This document shows positions 52,983 to 62,318 of a stretch of 64,000 nt of DNA, one piece after another. Within the stretch, counting starts at the first letter, position 1, and each line of letters opens with the position of its first letter. This DNA is from Mucilaginibacter limnophilus. Its GTDB lineage: Bacteria; Bacteroidota; Bacteroidia; Sphingobacteriales; Sphingobacteriaceae. The position numbers and the translations under genes are program-made. Location: contig NZ_SACK01000002.1 of the NCBI RefSeq assembly GCF_004005815.1, positions 434,001 to 498,000 on the forward strand. The letters are read 5' to 3'. The notes under the pieces were generated by a model, which saw nothing but the letters and a program-made list of their open reading frames with translations, was not told the origin of the DNA and did no database searches.

Positions 52983-54176
52983 TTACCATCGTGCAGGCTC
53001 ATAGCTGTAAACAACCTGATATTTCTGCTTTTTAAATTTTGATGAGATATGGCCTATCGGCAAATCATCTTTTTGCAATGTGGGTTCGCAAACCGAATAT
53101 AATTTACCGCCATATTTAATGGGATCGCCAACAGGTTTGTCAAACTGTACGGCAATGGTAATATGGGTTGGGTATAAAATAGCTATCATTGGCAGGTCAT
53201 ATATTTCCTTAACAAGATAAAAGAACAATGCTGCCCGGTCGTCACAGTCGCTGTAATCGGCAAACAAGGTTTCTTCCGGTGAAAGGCGTTTTTCTTTACC
53301 GTAGTTTTCCTCATCATCTTCATATAGAAAAGCGTAGCGTGTAAACCGCATCAGGTAATCAATACCTTTAACCTGATCCATTTCCTTGATGTTTTTCTTT
53401 AACACAGGGATAAGCGACGCATATGTTTCCCTGCTAAGCGGAATGTTAAAATAAGCGCTGAAATCAACACCCGGATAATTTGCAAAGATGTCCTTCACCT
53501 CAGGGTTTAGTTTAACCTCAAAATTGTATACATTATGGCCATAATTAAACTGAAGCTTTTTTTCAACATAGCTATCCGGACTAAAATCGGGTAACCGGGT
53601 AATGAGATATGAAAATGGCCGGATTGCACCGGGTACCGGTATATCAACAGGGAAAGGCGGGTCTTTATGCAAATCGGTATTGGCATAATCATGATAGTTA
53701 AGGCACATATACTTTTTGCCATCAACCATAAAAAAAGGGATATCACTAATGTCTTCATTATTATAAATATAAAAGATGATCTTTTTTTCGGGTGTAATGG
53801 CAAGCCGCGCGTCATAACCCGACTGTGTAAGCAAAAACCATTTATATAGTGTATAACGTGCATAATTATCCGCCTTAGGGCTAATTTCCTGAGCCGTTTT
53901 GCGTACCAGCTGATAGTATAACCAGTCGTTAAGCTGATGTTTATTTTTATAATTCAACAGAGAATCAACCACCGGTTGAAAATGTGCTTGGCTAACCTGA
54001 TCGTAAAAGTCAATGATGTCTTTTGCTTCAACTGAAGCAGATACATTAACAATTAATGAACTGTCGGCATCGGCAGTAAACGGGCCGCTGTAAAAGTCAA
54101 AGCGCAGGGAGGTTTTTTTTTGGCTGTATGCTAAACCAAAAACAAATAGAAGTGATAAAATAAATATAACCCGCAT
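52983..54176 (-). CDS. Secreted transglutaminase-like protein, unknown function
   Basis: A 397-residue exported protein (signal peptide MRVIFILSLLFVFGLAYSQ). The C-terminal third looks like a transglutaminase/cysteine-protease core: a Cys in YSDCDDRAALFFYLVKE (about 292-308), a His in YPTHITIAVQFD, and a C-terminal CEPT. The N-terminal 250 residues have no recognised domain. Catalytic Cys-His-Asp order is plausible but not proven. The frame opens at 54206; ATG 54176 starts the signal peptide. Confidence 0.7.
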   Translation of the reverse strand: MRVIFILSLLFVFGLAYSQKKTSLRFDFYSGPFTADADSSLIVNVSASVEAKDIIDFYDQVSQAHFQPVVDSLLNYKNKHQLNDWLYYQLVRKTAQEISPKADNYARYTLYKWFLLTQSGYDARLAITPEKKIIFYIYNNEDISDIPFFMVDGKKYMCLNYHDYANTDLHKDPPFPVDIPVPGAIRPFSYLITRLPDFSPDSYVEKKLQFNYGHNVYNFEVKLNPEVKDIFANYPGVDFSAYFNIPLSRETYASLIPVLKKNIKEMDQVKGIDYLMRFTRYAFLYEDDEENYGKEKRLSPEETLFADYSDCDDRAALFFYLVKEIYDLPMIAILYPTHITIAVQFDKPVGDPIKYGGKLYSVCEPTLQKDDLPIGHISSKFKKQKYQVVYSYEPARW

Positions 54177-54278
54177 ATCAACCTCCCATACAATTATAAT
54201 TAGCAAATTAAATCTATGTAAAATAATGGTTAATTACAAGTTATATTATATTAACAAATTCACATGTCAACTTAGTTT

Positions 54279-54308
54279 TTTGTACTAAATAGCTTTTTAG
54301 TATATTGG
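54279..54308 (+). promoter_or_regulatory. Candidate promoter of the polysaccharide export cluster
   Basis: TTTG (54279-54282), 18 bases, then TATATTGG (54301-54308), which differs from TAnnTTTG at one base. It ends 12 bases before the ATG at 54321. Confidence 0.35.
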
Positions 54309-54320
54309 AGGCATAAACCA

Positions 54321-55313
54321 ATGAGATTAAACCATACATCACTTTTTAATGCCTTTTTAACGGTGTTTACAGTTATCGCTTTAATAAGTTGTAGTAAAAA
54401 AGCCGGATATCAAAAAGATGATAGTATCGACGCTAAACTTCGTGAAGAGTTTCATAAAAAAAACGATGAAGTTATAAGAGAACTTAAAGCGTATAATATC
54501 AAAGAACTTGAAAATTATTTTTCAAAAGAACTTATCAGTGATCCGGCTACCAGGCGTGAAGCTGAACTTGTTGGTAACCGGTTAAAAACAGCCGATTTTG
54601 AACTGATGGATGAATACTATGCGGTTAATAAGTATAGAGATTACGATACTATAAAAACTGATAATAAGGGAGTAGGTAATTATTTTTTACGTTATGAAGG
54701 GTTTGCCAAAGAAATGTACATTGCCTTTTTTACGCCAAAAACCGGAGATGAAAAATGGCTTGTTACGCTGGTGTTTGCAAAGTTAGATTATGGTTGGAAG
54801 CTTTGCCTGATGGATGCTGCCCCATACACATTTGAAGGAAAAACAGCCCCGCAATTGTTTAAAGAAGCGTTAAAAAAGTACAAAAAAGGCCATAATGTTG
54901 ATGCTAAACTCACAATGGATTTAGCCAATATTGCTCTTAAGCCAAGTAAAATATGGGAATACGCCTTTGAGGAGGATTTGCGGCTTTTTGATAGTAAGAT
55001 TACATATGATGTTCAAAGGGCTTATGGCTTCCCGTTGGTGCTCAAACAATTGCCTACAAAACCACGTATTTTTGCTGTTTATGTAAAAACTGTTGATCAG
55101 GGAACATACCCTGTGATACAGTACTTAACTACCATTCCGTTAAAAGAAAAAGCTGAAATTATTGAAGAAAACAAACACATAAAAACCATTATCGGAGATG
55201 TGTTTCCTGGTATTAATCAGGGCAGAAAATATGTAATTTATTCAGCTTTTAATGAAATGACAAAGAGTACCTATTCTGTTGACAGGTATGAAATGGCAGA
55301 TAAATTGAATTAA
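54321..55313 (+). CDS. Lipoprotein of unknown function preceding the ABC exporter
   Basis: A 330-residue lipoprotein (lipobox LISC, Cys24) with a charged helical stretch (about 36-66) and a mixed alpha/beta body. No named domain recognised. It is 13 bases upstream of the Wzm-like permease and so leads the cluster. A role in envelope polysaccharide handling is inferred from position. Confidence 0.75.
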   Translation: MRLNHTSLFNAFLTVFTVIALISCSKKAGYQKDDSIDAKLREEFHKKNDEVIRELKAYNIKELENYFSKELISDPATRREAELVGNRLKTADFELMDEYYAVNKYRDYDTIKTDNKGVGNYFLRYEGFAKEMYIAFFTPKTGDEKWLVTLVFAKLDYGWKLCLMDAAPYTFEGKTAPQLFKEALKKYKKGHNVDAKLTMDLANIALKPSKIWEYAFEEDLRLFDSKITYDVQRAYGFPLVLKQLPTKPRIFAVYVKTVDQGTYPVIQYLTTIPLKEKAEIIEENKHIKTIIGDVFPGINQGRKYVIYSAFNEMTKSTYSVDRYEMADKLN

Positions 55314-55326
55314 GGCACATTGTAAT

Positions 55327-56196
55327 ATGAGTACATCTGCAACTGCCCGTCAAAACTGGGATTTAGAAATTAAGCCCCGCAACTCAATCTTTAATTTGCA
55401 TTTTAAAGAAGTATGGGCATACCGCGATTTACTTTTGCTGCTTGTGCGCCGTGATTTTGTATCGTATTACAAGCAAACTTTACTTGGTCCGGTGTGGTTT
55501 TTTGTACAGCCTGCACTTACTACCCTAATTTACACTTTTGTATTTAGCCGTCTGGCCGGCATATCAACCGATGGCATACCACCGCCGCTGTTTTATGTTG
55601 CTGGTATCACTGCCTGGAATTATTTCGCCGATTGCTTGAATAAAACCAGTTCAGTATTCAGGGATAACGCACATATTTTTGGCAAGGTTTATTTTCCGCG
55701 GCTTATAATGCCGCTTGGAATAGTGCTCTCGAGCCTGATACGTTTTGGCGTGCAAATGCTGTTGTTTTTATTGATGTTTGGTTATTATATGTTTACAGGA
55801 GCGCATTTTTCACCAACCTGGTATATATTGCTTTTCCCGCTACTGGTTATTATTATGGCGTTCTTAGGCATGGGTATGGGTATGATGGTGTCGGCATTGA
55901 CAACCCGCTACCGCGACCTGATATTCCTGGTGACGTTTGGCGTACAGTTACTAATGTACGGTACCACGGTAATTTATCCGTTATCAACCGCCTTGCAGCG
56001 ATATCCAGAACTGGCCAGGTTTATTGAACTGAATCCCATGACACCTATTATTGAAACATTCAGATACGGCTTTTTAGGCAGCGGCAGTTTTAGCTGGGGC
56101 GGGTTGTTGTATTGTGCTGCTGTTAGTGTTATAATTACCATAGTTGGTATTATTGTTTTTAACAGATCGGAAAGGTCATTTGTAGATACCGTTTAA
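55327..56196 (+). CDS. ABC-2 permease for polysaccharide export (Wzm/TagG-like)
   Basis: A 289-residue inner-membrane permease with six helices. The N-terminal FKEVWAYRDLLLLLVRRDF segment and the conserved QTLLGPVWFFVQPALTT stretch (about 42-60) are typical of ABC-2 exporters of O-antigen, teichoic acid or capsule chains. It pairs with the ATPase gene 28 bases downstream. Confidence 0.92.
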   Translation: MSTSATARQNWDLEIKPRNSIFNLHFKEVWAYRDLLLLLVRRDFVSYYKQTLLGPVWFFVQPALTTLIYTFVFSRLAGISTDGIPPPLFYVAGITAWNYFADCLNKTSSVFRDNAHIFGKVYFPRLIMPLGIVLSSLIRFGVQMLLFLLMFGYYMFTGAHFSPTWYILLFPLLVIIMAFLGMGMGMMVSALTTRYRDLIFLVTFGVQLLMYGTTVIYPLSTALQRYPELARFIELNPMTPIIETFRYGFLGSGSFSWGGLLYCAAVSVIITIVGIIVFNRSERSFVDTV

Positions 56197-56224
56197 TAAC
56201 GGCTAACCAATTATTAAACTTAAA

Positions 56225-57505
56225 ATGAGCGATATCGCTATACGCGCCGAGAATATTTCGAAGGCCTATCAGCTTGGTGAAATTGGTACAGGTACCATTT
56301 CAAACGACCTGCAGCGATGGTTTGCCCGTGTGCGCGGCAAGGAAGACCCATTTTTACAGGTAGGCGAAACCAACGACCGTACAATAAGGGGTAAAAGTGA
56401 TATTGTATGGAGCCTGAAAGATATAAATTTTGACATCAATCGTGGAGACGCAGTTGGCATAATTGGGCGTAATGGAGCAGGTAAAAGCACGTTGTTAAAA
56501 CTATTAAGCCGGGTTACTGCACCTACAACAGGCACAATAAAAGTAAAAGGGCGTATTGCCAGCTTACTTGAAGTAGGTACCGGCTTTCATCCGGACCTGA
56601 CCGGCCGAGAGAATATTTTTTTGAACGGCGCTATACTGGGTATGCGTCGTTATGAAATAAAAAGCCAGTTTGATGCAATAGTTGATTTTGCCGGTGTTGA
56701 ACGATATATTGATACGCCTGTAAAACGGTACTCAAGCGGTATGTATGTGCGCCTGGCTTTTGCAGTAGCAGCGCACCTTGACTCGGAAATACTGATTGTT
56801 GATGAGGTTTTGGCTGTAGGCGATTACGAATTTCAGAAAAAATGCCTTGGTAAAATGAAGGCCATAGGGCAGGGCGAAGGCAAAACGGTATTGTTTGTAA
56901 GCCATAATATGGGTTCGATTAAAAATCTTTGTTCAAAAGGTATCTATCTTAAAAACGGTATTTTACAGCAAACGGGTAATATCGATACCATAATCAGTCA
57001 TTATCAAAAAGACTTATCTTACACCGTAGGGGATGAGCAGTGCGAAATCAGTTTTGAGCCTTCGCCAAAGCAGGCATATATATCACATTTATCAATTAGT
57101 AACGAACATGGTTTGGTAAAACAGGAGTTTGACGTATTCGAGCAGGTAGTCCTTAACATCAAATATTTTGTAAATGAACCTACGCTTGGATTTTCACCGC
57201 TTATTGACATAAAAAAGGATGGCATCGACATGTTTTACTCCTTGTTGTCAGATATTGATGAAACGGTACTGGAAGGACAGCAGCCGGGTGAGTATAATTA
57301 TCGCGTAAAGCTTCATTCACCGTTAAAAAAGGGGCGTTATACACTAACTTTCCGTCTAAGTAAACTTCGTGTTGGTGATGTTGACGGCTACGAAGACATA
57401 CTTACTTTTTATGTGGATGAGTTTTCATTCGACCCTACAAACAAATCGTATGCTTCGTTCAGGAAAGGATTGGTAGCTTCAATTTTTGGTTGGGAAAAAT
57501 TATGA
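56225..57505 (+). CDS. ABC ATPase for polysaccharide export (Wzt-like)
   Basis: A 426-residue protein. The ATPase domain has Walker A GRNGAGKST (81-89), signature RYSSGM, and Walker B ILIVDEVLAVGD. The C-terminal beta-sandwich (about 265-426) is the Wzt-type domain that in LPS systems recognises the terminal modification of the O-antigen, so a capped polysaccharide is likely. The last four bases overlap the next gene. Confidence 0.92.
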   Translation: MSDIAIRAENISKAYQLGEIGTGTISNDLQRWFARVRGKEDPFLQVGETNDRTIRGKSDIVWSLKDINFDINRGDAVGIIGRNGAGKSTLLKLLSRVTAPTTGTIKVKGRIASLLEVGTGFHPDLTGRENIFLNGAILGMRRYEIKSQFDAIVDFAGVERYIDTPVKRYSSGMYVRLAFAVAAHLDSEILIVDEVLAVGDYEFQKKCLGKMKAIGQGEGKTVLFVSHNMGSIKNLCSKGIYLKNGILQQTGNIDTIISHYQKDLSYTVGDEQCEISFEPSPKQAYISHLSISNEHGLVKQEFDVFEQVVLNIKYFVNEPTLGFSPLIDIKKDGIDMFYSLLSDIDETVLEGQQPGEYNYRVKLHSPLKKGRYTLTFRLSKLRVGDVDGYEDILTFYVDEFSFDPTNKSYASFRKGLVASIFGWEKL

Positions 57506-58698
57506 GTAAAGGCGCTGTTATCATATCCTGTGTTCCGCGTTTAAACGAAGCGCAGCAACAAGGCATGCTAAATTTGATAAACGACATTGAGGTGCTTGGG
57601 TATACGGTTTACTTGTGGACAGATTATGATGATGTTTTAAGCGACTATAAGCTTACATATAACGATTATAACCGGGGCAAGGCCACCTTAAATTATTTAC
57701 AAACACAATTGCGTATTGACAGTGAAAAATGGATAGTCCGCCTGCAGCGCTGGAACAATACGGATAGTATTATTGCAAAAGAAGAGTTTAACAACGCTGT
57801 AAAGGATTGCCTTAAAATATTTACAGCTATTGAACCGGTATTGTTTATTTGCTGGAATCCATGGTCGTGCCGGTATGGGATAGCTTATGATATGGCCAGG
57901 CTGCTTAACATTAAAACTGCGGCTATTGAATGGGGCTATTTACCCGCGACATTTATACTGGATAAGGTTGGAACGCTTGCTGCTTCAGAAATATTCAATA
58001 CTGATCCGTTTAAAGATTTTAGTTTAGAACAAGTAACTAACTTTCTAAAAATTGGTGAAAATATTTATAGTCAGCTAAACGAGACAAGCCTTAGCTTGTA
58101 TAACCAAGCGCAGCCCGATATACCAAAAGAATTTTTAATTGAAAGTGGTGTAAAAATTTTAGTTCTTGGAATAGATGAGATTGATTCGGGGGCTTATCCG
58201 GGCGAACATGACGACCGCAAAGGATTGCTGCCGTATCATAATTCTTCATTTGACCAGGCAGCTGATATTGCGGCTGCTGATACAGGCTACCGGGTGATTT
58301 ACAAACCACATCCCGCTCATAACCGGTATAAAAATAATTTAACCAAGGATAATCTCGCTGTTGTAAATGGAGACCCTGACGTACTGATTGACTGGGCAGA
58401 TGTAGTGTTTTGCTCAGGCTCAAAAATGGAATTTTCGGTAATGCTAAAAGGCAAGCCTTTGTTAACCTACGGAACGGGCCTTTTGTATGGAAAGAATTGT
58501 TCATATGAAGTTAAAATACCGGCTATGTTGAAACAACAAATAATTAAAGCTTTGAGTAAAGCGGATGCTGACCTGCAAACGCACAACTTCAAAGCTTTTC
58601 TGGGATATTTAAGCCAAGAGTACCTATATAAATTTGACGGTAATAAAGTTAATTTAGCAGAACGCATTTTATCAGCTGATCAGAACCGGAAAAATTGA
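57502..58698 (+). CDS. Capsule/teichoic-type glycosyltransferase-like protein (GT-B fold suspected)
   Basis: A 398-residue cytoplasmic protein. The motif VIYKPHPAHNRY (about 267-278) resembles the KPHP motif of CDP-glycerol/ribitol transferases and KpsS/LipB-type capsule enzymes, and VDWADVVFCSGSK-like WADVVFCSGSKMEFSV follows in the same relative position. The N-terminal half is a Rossmann-like region. ATG 57502 overlaps the Wzt stop as ATGA; an upstream TTG (57490) is less likely. Activity unknown; a chain-initiating or -capping transferase fits. Confidence 0.7.
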   Translation: MSKGAVIISCVPRLNEAQQQGMLNLINDIEVLGYTVYLWTDYDDVLSDYKLTYNDYNRGKATLNYLQTQLRIDSEKWIVRLQRWNNTDSIIAKEEFNNAVKDCLKIFTAIEPVLFICWNPWSCRYGIAYDMARLLNIKTAAIEWGYLPATFILDKVGTLAASEIFNTDPFKDFSLEQVTNFLKIGENIYSQLNETSLSLYNQAQPDIPKEFLIESGVKILVLGIDEIDSGAYPGEHDDRKGLLPYHNSSFDQAADIAAADTGYRVIYKPHPAHNRYKNNLTKDNLAVVNGDPDVLIDWADVVFCSGSKMEFSVMLKGKPLLTYGTGLLYGKNCSYEVKIPAMLKQQIIKALSKADADLQTHNFKAFLGYLSQEYLYKFDGNKVNLAERILSADQNRKN

Positions 58699-59864
58699 AA
58701 AAAAACATACTATTTGTTTCGCATGATGCATCACGAACCGGTGCGCCCATAGTATTTAAAAATTTTATTACATGGGTAGCGAAAAATACTGAGTTTGATT
58801 ACACTATCCTATTAAAAAATACCGATTCTAATCGGAATGCACTTGAAATTGAGTTTATTACAATTGGCCCGGTTATTAAGTGGCCGTCATACCGCGGTAA
58901 AAAGACACTTATTGGCAAGCTTGGCAGTAAAATAAGGTATAAACTACTCAAAGATGTTCCGGGCGGACTTAAACGGCAAAAGTTTGATCTTATTTATCTC
59001 AATACAGTTGACTCGGTTGATGTTTTGCCAATAATTAGGCTTTACCAGCAATGCCCGGTAATTTTACACGTGCACGAAGGCGAGTACAGCATAAAGGCAC
59101 ATTACAGCCATGCATTAAGCGCTCAATATACTCAGTACATCAACAAATATATTGTGGTATCAGAAAGTACGCGTGACAACCTGATACAGAACTTTGATAT
59201 TCCCGCAGAAAAGATTGAGCTGGTAAATGCGTTTGTCCCGGTTAAAAGCCTGCCTTTGGCGGCTATCCTTACACAAACAGGTATACAGTTAAGAAGTAAT
59301 TCGGAGTTTGTAGCGGGAGGTTCGGGTACAGCAGACTGGCGTAAAGGAATTGACCTGTTTATCCAGATTGCCACTATAATAAAACGTAGTGGGCAAAAAG
59401 TGAAATTTGTTTGGGTAGGCAGTGTAGAGAAGCATGTTCAAATTCAGCTTGATTATGAGTTAAAACGCATGGGGTTAACATCTGCCGACATAATATTTAC
59501 AGGCAGCGTACCGAATCCGCATGATTACTTTAACGCTTTTGATGTATTCGTGTTAACGTCTCGCGAAGACCCATTTCCGCTTGTATGCCTTGAAGCAGCC
59601 AGCCTGGGTAAACCGGTTATATGTTTCGCCGATGCAGGTGGCATGCCCGAAATGGTAAACAAAGGCGGCGGAATTGTTGTGCCTTATGGCGATACTCAAG
59701 CCATGGCTGATGCAATTGTGAGACTTAAAAACAATTCTGAACTATTAATTCATCTTGGGGAGGAAGCAAAAAAAATAGTACAGCAATACGATATTGATTT
59801 GCAAGCCCCACGAATAGTTGATATTATTAATCAGCTAACAATTGAGGTCAAACCCCATCAATAG
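58695..59864 (+). CDS. Family 4-type glycosyltransferase
   Basis: A 389-residue GT-B enzyme. The conserved C-terminal donor-binding segments are present: GSVPNPHDYFNAFDVFVLTSREDPFPLVCLEAASLGKPVI with the EX7E-type motif. The start is TTG 58695, overlapping the previous TGA by three bases; no ATG fits. It likely builds part of the exported polysaccharide. Confidence 0.9.
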   Translation: MKKNILFVSHDASRTGAPIVFKNFITWVAKNTEFDYTILLKNTDSNRNALEIEFITIGPVIKWPSYRGKKTLIGKLGSKIRYKLLKDVPGGLKRQKFDLIYLNTVDSVDVLPIIRLYQQCPVILHVHEGEYSIKAHYSHALSAQYTQYINKYIVVSESTRDNLIQNFDIPAEKIELVNAFVPVKSLPLAAILTQTGIQLRSNSEFVAGGSGTADWRKGIDLFIQIATIIKRSGQKVKFVWVGSVEKHVQIQLDYELKRMGLTSADIIFTGSVPNPHDYFNAFDVFVLTSREDPFPLVCLEAASLGKPVICFADAGGMPEMVNKGGGIVVPYGDTQAMADAIVRLKNNSELLIHLGEEAKKIVQQYDIDLQAPRIVDIINQLTIEVKPHQ

Positions 59865-60568
59865 CCTAATAAATGCTTGTTAACTATTTCGTAATACGAT
59901 AAATTGTCAGTGTACACAAGTGTAAGGAAAAGGCTGTCAACTAAGCCATGCACAATTATATTTACCCATAAGTTATAACGTGTTTTTACAAAAAGGGCAC
60001 CAAACGCTATACCGAAAAAAAAGGTCATAACCAAACCTGCTGTTCCCTGATAATAATGCGGCAAGCTAAACAGTATAGCTGTTAATAGGATAATAGCAAT
60101 TGTTTTAAAACGTCCATCAGGAAGCAATTTCTTAAAGCGATCAAACAAGTATCCTCTAAACAATACTTCTTCGCCTATGGCGGCGCTTATCCAAACAAAT
60201 GAGATATACTTTATATACCGGCTGCTATCATGCTTCAATTTGTCAAAACCTGAATAATCGGGCACTTCATGGCAAAGCTTGTTCACCAAAGGCTGCACAA
60301 TAAAATCCATAACGGGTTCAAGAAGCAAAAAAGCAAGTAACGCTGTAGCCAATACTTTTACAAAGCTGTAATTGTTCCAAAGGCCAATTGCTTTGAGTGA
60401 ACGTGTCCGCGCATAAGTAAGCAGCAGTATTACAACGGTAGTAATTAGCAGTGTATATGGAAATTTTGTCCATGGATTATAAATAAAGGCATAAACAAGC
60501 GCGCCTTCAATAAAAATGATCAGTTTGTTTTTTATACTGATTTGTGGGGATTGTGAAAAGTTTGACAT
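59858..60568 (-). CDS. CPBP-family intramembrane metalloprotease
   Basis: A 236-residue protein with six to eight helices. Abi/CAAX motifs are intact: GEEVLFRGYLFDRF (EExxxR), SLPHYYQG-type His segment, and NIIVHGLVDSL (HxxxD/N). The 3' end overlaps the glycosyltransferase gene tail to tail by seven bases. Substrate unknown. Confidence 0.88.
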   Translation of the reverse strand: MSNFSQSPQISIKNKLIIFIEGALVYAFIYNPWTKFPYTLLITTVVILLLTYARTRSLKAIGLWNNYSFVKVLATALLAFLLLEPVMDFIVQPLVNKLCHEVPDYSGFDKLKHDSSRYIKYISFVWISAAIGEEVLFRGYLFDRFKKLLPDGRFKTIAIILLTAILFSLPHYYQGTAGLVMTFFFGIAFGALFVKTRYNLWVNIIVHGLVDSLFLTLVYTDNLSYYEIVNKHLLGY

Positions 60569-60660
60569 ACCTATCAGACGTAAAAGAGTTTAGTGTTGCT
60601 ACACAGCCATTAAATTATTTATAATTTCGTATATGGAACAGTTATTGTTTTCCTGATGCG

Positions 60661-61056
60661 ATGAAAAAGCAAACAATTAAAAAAGCATCACGGGTATTGC
60701 TTGGCGCCAACCTGATACTGGCAGGCGTAAGCCATCTTACCTTTGCGCGAAAAGCCTTCCGTGCGCAAGTGCCAAATTGGGTGCCGCTATCAAAAGATGA
60801 TACCGTTGTTTATTCAGGATTTGCAGAGATAGCTTTAGGCAGCGCGCTTGTTTTTGCACCTAAGAAATATCGTGCAGTTGTGGGTAAAACGGCAGCCGCC
60901 TTTTTTACTGCAGTATTCCCAGGTAACATCTCACAATATATTAACCACCGCGACGCGTTTGGTTTAGATACCGATACAAAGCGGTTTGTACGGCTGTTTT
61001 TTCAGCCGGTGCTTGTTTATTGGGCGCTTAAAAGTACTAAAGAAGATAAACTTTAA
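60661..61056 (+). CDS. DoxX-like small membrane protein
   Basis: A 131-residue protein with three or four hydrophobic segments. The pattern GVSHLTFARKAFRAQVPNWVP, then YSGFAEIALG, matches DoxX-like inner-membrane proteins. Physiological role not established. Confidence 0.75.
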   Translation: MKKQTIKKASRVLLGANLILAGVSHLTFARKAFRAQVPNWVPLSKDDTVVYSGFAEIALGSALVFAPKKYRAVVGKTAAAFFTAVFPGNISQYINHRDAFGLDTDTKRFVRLFFQPVLVYWALKSTKEDKL

Positions 61057-61085
61057 ACAGCGGAAACTCACTTTTTATCAGGCAA

Positions 61086-62273
61086 CTACAATACCCTGCA
61101 TAAAAGCCCTTTTAGGTACTCTCCTTCAGGGAATGATGAGCGTACCGGGTGATCTTCGGGCTGGCAAAACTGGTAAATGAACTGAACCTGTTTGCCAGCG
61201 TCTAAAGCCGCCCAAGCCAGTACCTGTTTAAATGTCTCCAGATCCATAGCGCCCGAGCAGGAAAAAGTAGCAAGCAGTCCGCCTTCGTTTAATAAGAGCA
61301 TAGCAATTCGGTTCAGATCTTTATAAGCGCGTGAAGCCCGATCAAGCGCTGAGCGTGATGGAGCATACTTTGGCGGGTCGAGTACAATAACGTCAAACTT
61401 TTCGCCTTCATCCTTAAACCTGCGTAGCTGACTGTTTACATCGGCTTTTATAGCTGAATGTTTACTGTTGTCAAAATTGTTCAGACGGATATTTTCATTC
61501 AGGGTATCAATAGCAAGCGCCGAACTATCAACACTGGTAACTGATGCAGCGCCGTTGCTCAGGCTGTTCAGCGTGAAGCCGCCGGTATAGCTAAAGCAGT
61601 CGAGCATCTTTTTACCTTTGGTATAGTGAGCCAGGATGCGGCGATTGTCGCGCTGGTCGCAGTAAAAACCGGATTTTTGTCCCTCGGCGATATTGATGCC
61701 GTAGGTGATGTTGTTCTCTTTTACCTCAACCAGCTCAGGCGGATGAGTGCCGGCAAGCAGTTTGTTTTCGGTAGTCAATCCTTCATGCCCGCGGGATGAA
61801 GCGTCGCTTTTATCGAATATACTGGCAGGCGAAAGCAATTTTTGCAACTCGTCGATTATGACAGGCATGTTATTGTCAATACCCGATGTGAGCACCTGTA
61901 CCGCCAGATGATCAGCATATTTATCTACTATTAGTCCCGGAAGGTAATCGGCTTCACTGAAAATTAAACGGCAGGTGTTGGTACTGCCATCGGCAAGCAG
62001 TTCTTTACGTGCATTGACGGCGGTGGCCACTTTGGCGCGGAACCACGCTTCGTCAACTGTAACCTGCTCATCCCATTCCAGCAATCTCACAGCTACACGC
62101 GATTGCCCGTTGTAAAAGCCGTACGCCATAAAACCGCCTTTTGCGTCAATTAATCTGATGATATAGCCATCAGCAGGTTTGCCTTTTATACGTTCAACAG
62201 CACCCGAGAATACCCATGGATGGCGCTGCAGCACCGCTTTTTCTTTTCCTTTCTTCAGGATAACATCTACCAT
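61086..62273 (-). CDS. RlmI-like 23S rRNA (cytosine-C5) methyltransferase
   Basis: A 395-residue SAM-dependent RNA methyltransferase. N-terminal PUA-type domain (about 1-75), then a methyltransferase domain with LDCFSYTGGF (SAM-binding), DPPKYAPSR (motif IV) and FSCSGAM (catalytic Cys). Relatives methylate C1962 of 23S rRNA. Confidence 0.9.
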   Translation of the reverse strand: MVDVILKKGKEKAVLQRHPWVFSGAVERIKGKPADGYIIRLIDAKGGFMAYGFYNGQSRVAVRLLEWDEQVTVDEAWFRAKVATAVNARKELLADGSTNTCRLIFSEADYLPGLIVDKYADHLAVQVLTSGIDNNMPVIIDELQKLLSPASIFDKSDASSRGHEGLTTENKLLAGTHPPELVEVKENNITYGINIAEGQKSGFYCDQRDNRRILAHYTKGKKMLDCFSYTGGFTLNSLSNGAASVTSVDSSALAIDTLNENIRLNNFDNSKHSAIKADVNSQLRRFKDEGEKFDVIVLDPPKYAPSRSALDRASRAYKDLNRIAMLLLNEGGLLATFSCSGAMDLETFKQVLAWAALDAGKQVQFIYQFCQPEDHPVRSSFPEGEYLKGLLCRVL

Positions 62274-62277
62274 ACGG

Positions 62278-62285
62278 CAAAGGTA
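62278..62285 (-). promoter_or_regulatory. -7 box TACCTTTG four bases before an ATG (leaderless?)
   Basis: TACCTTTG, then CCGT, then the ATG of the RlmI-like gene at 62273. This is the same layout as at 35393 and 36762. Confidence 0.45.
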
Positions 62286-62318
62286 GGTTTTTTAGTTTAA
62301 GGGTTGGTAGGTGTATGA

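Noticed and set aside
58091..58504. 137-codon minus-strand frame opposite the KPHP transferase gene
   Set aside because: Shadow frame; no domain, start signal or neighbour supports it.
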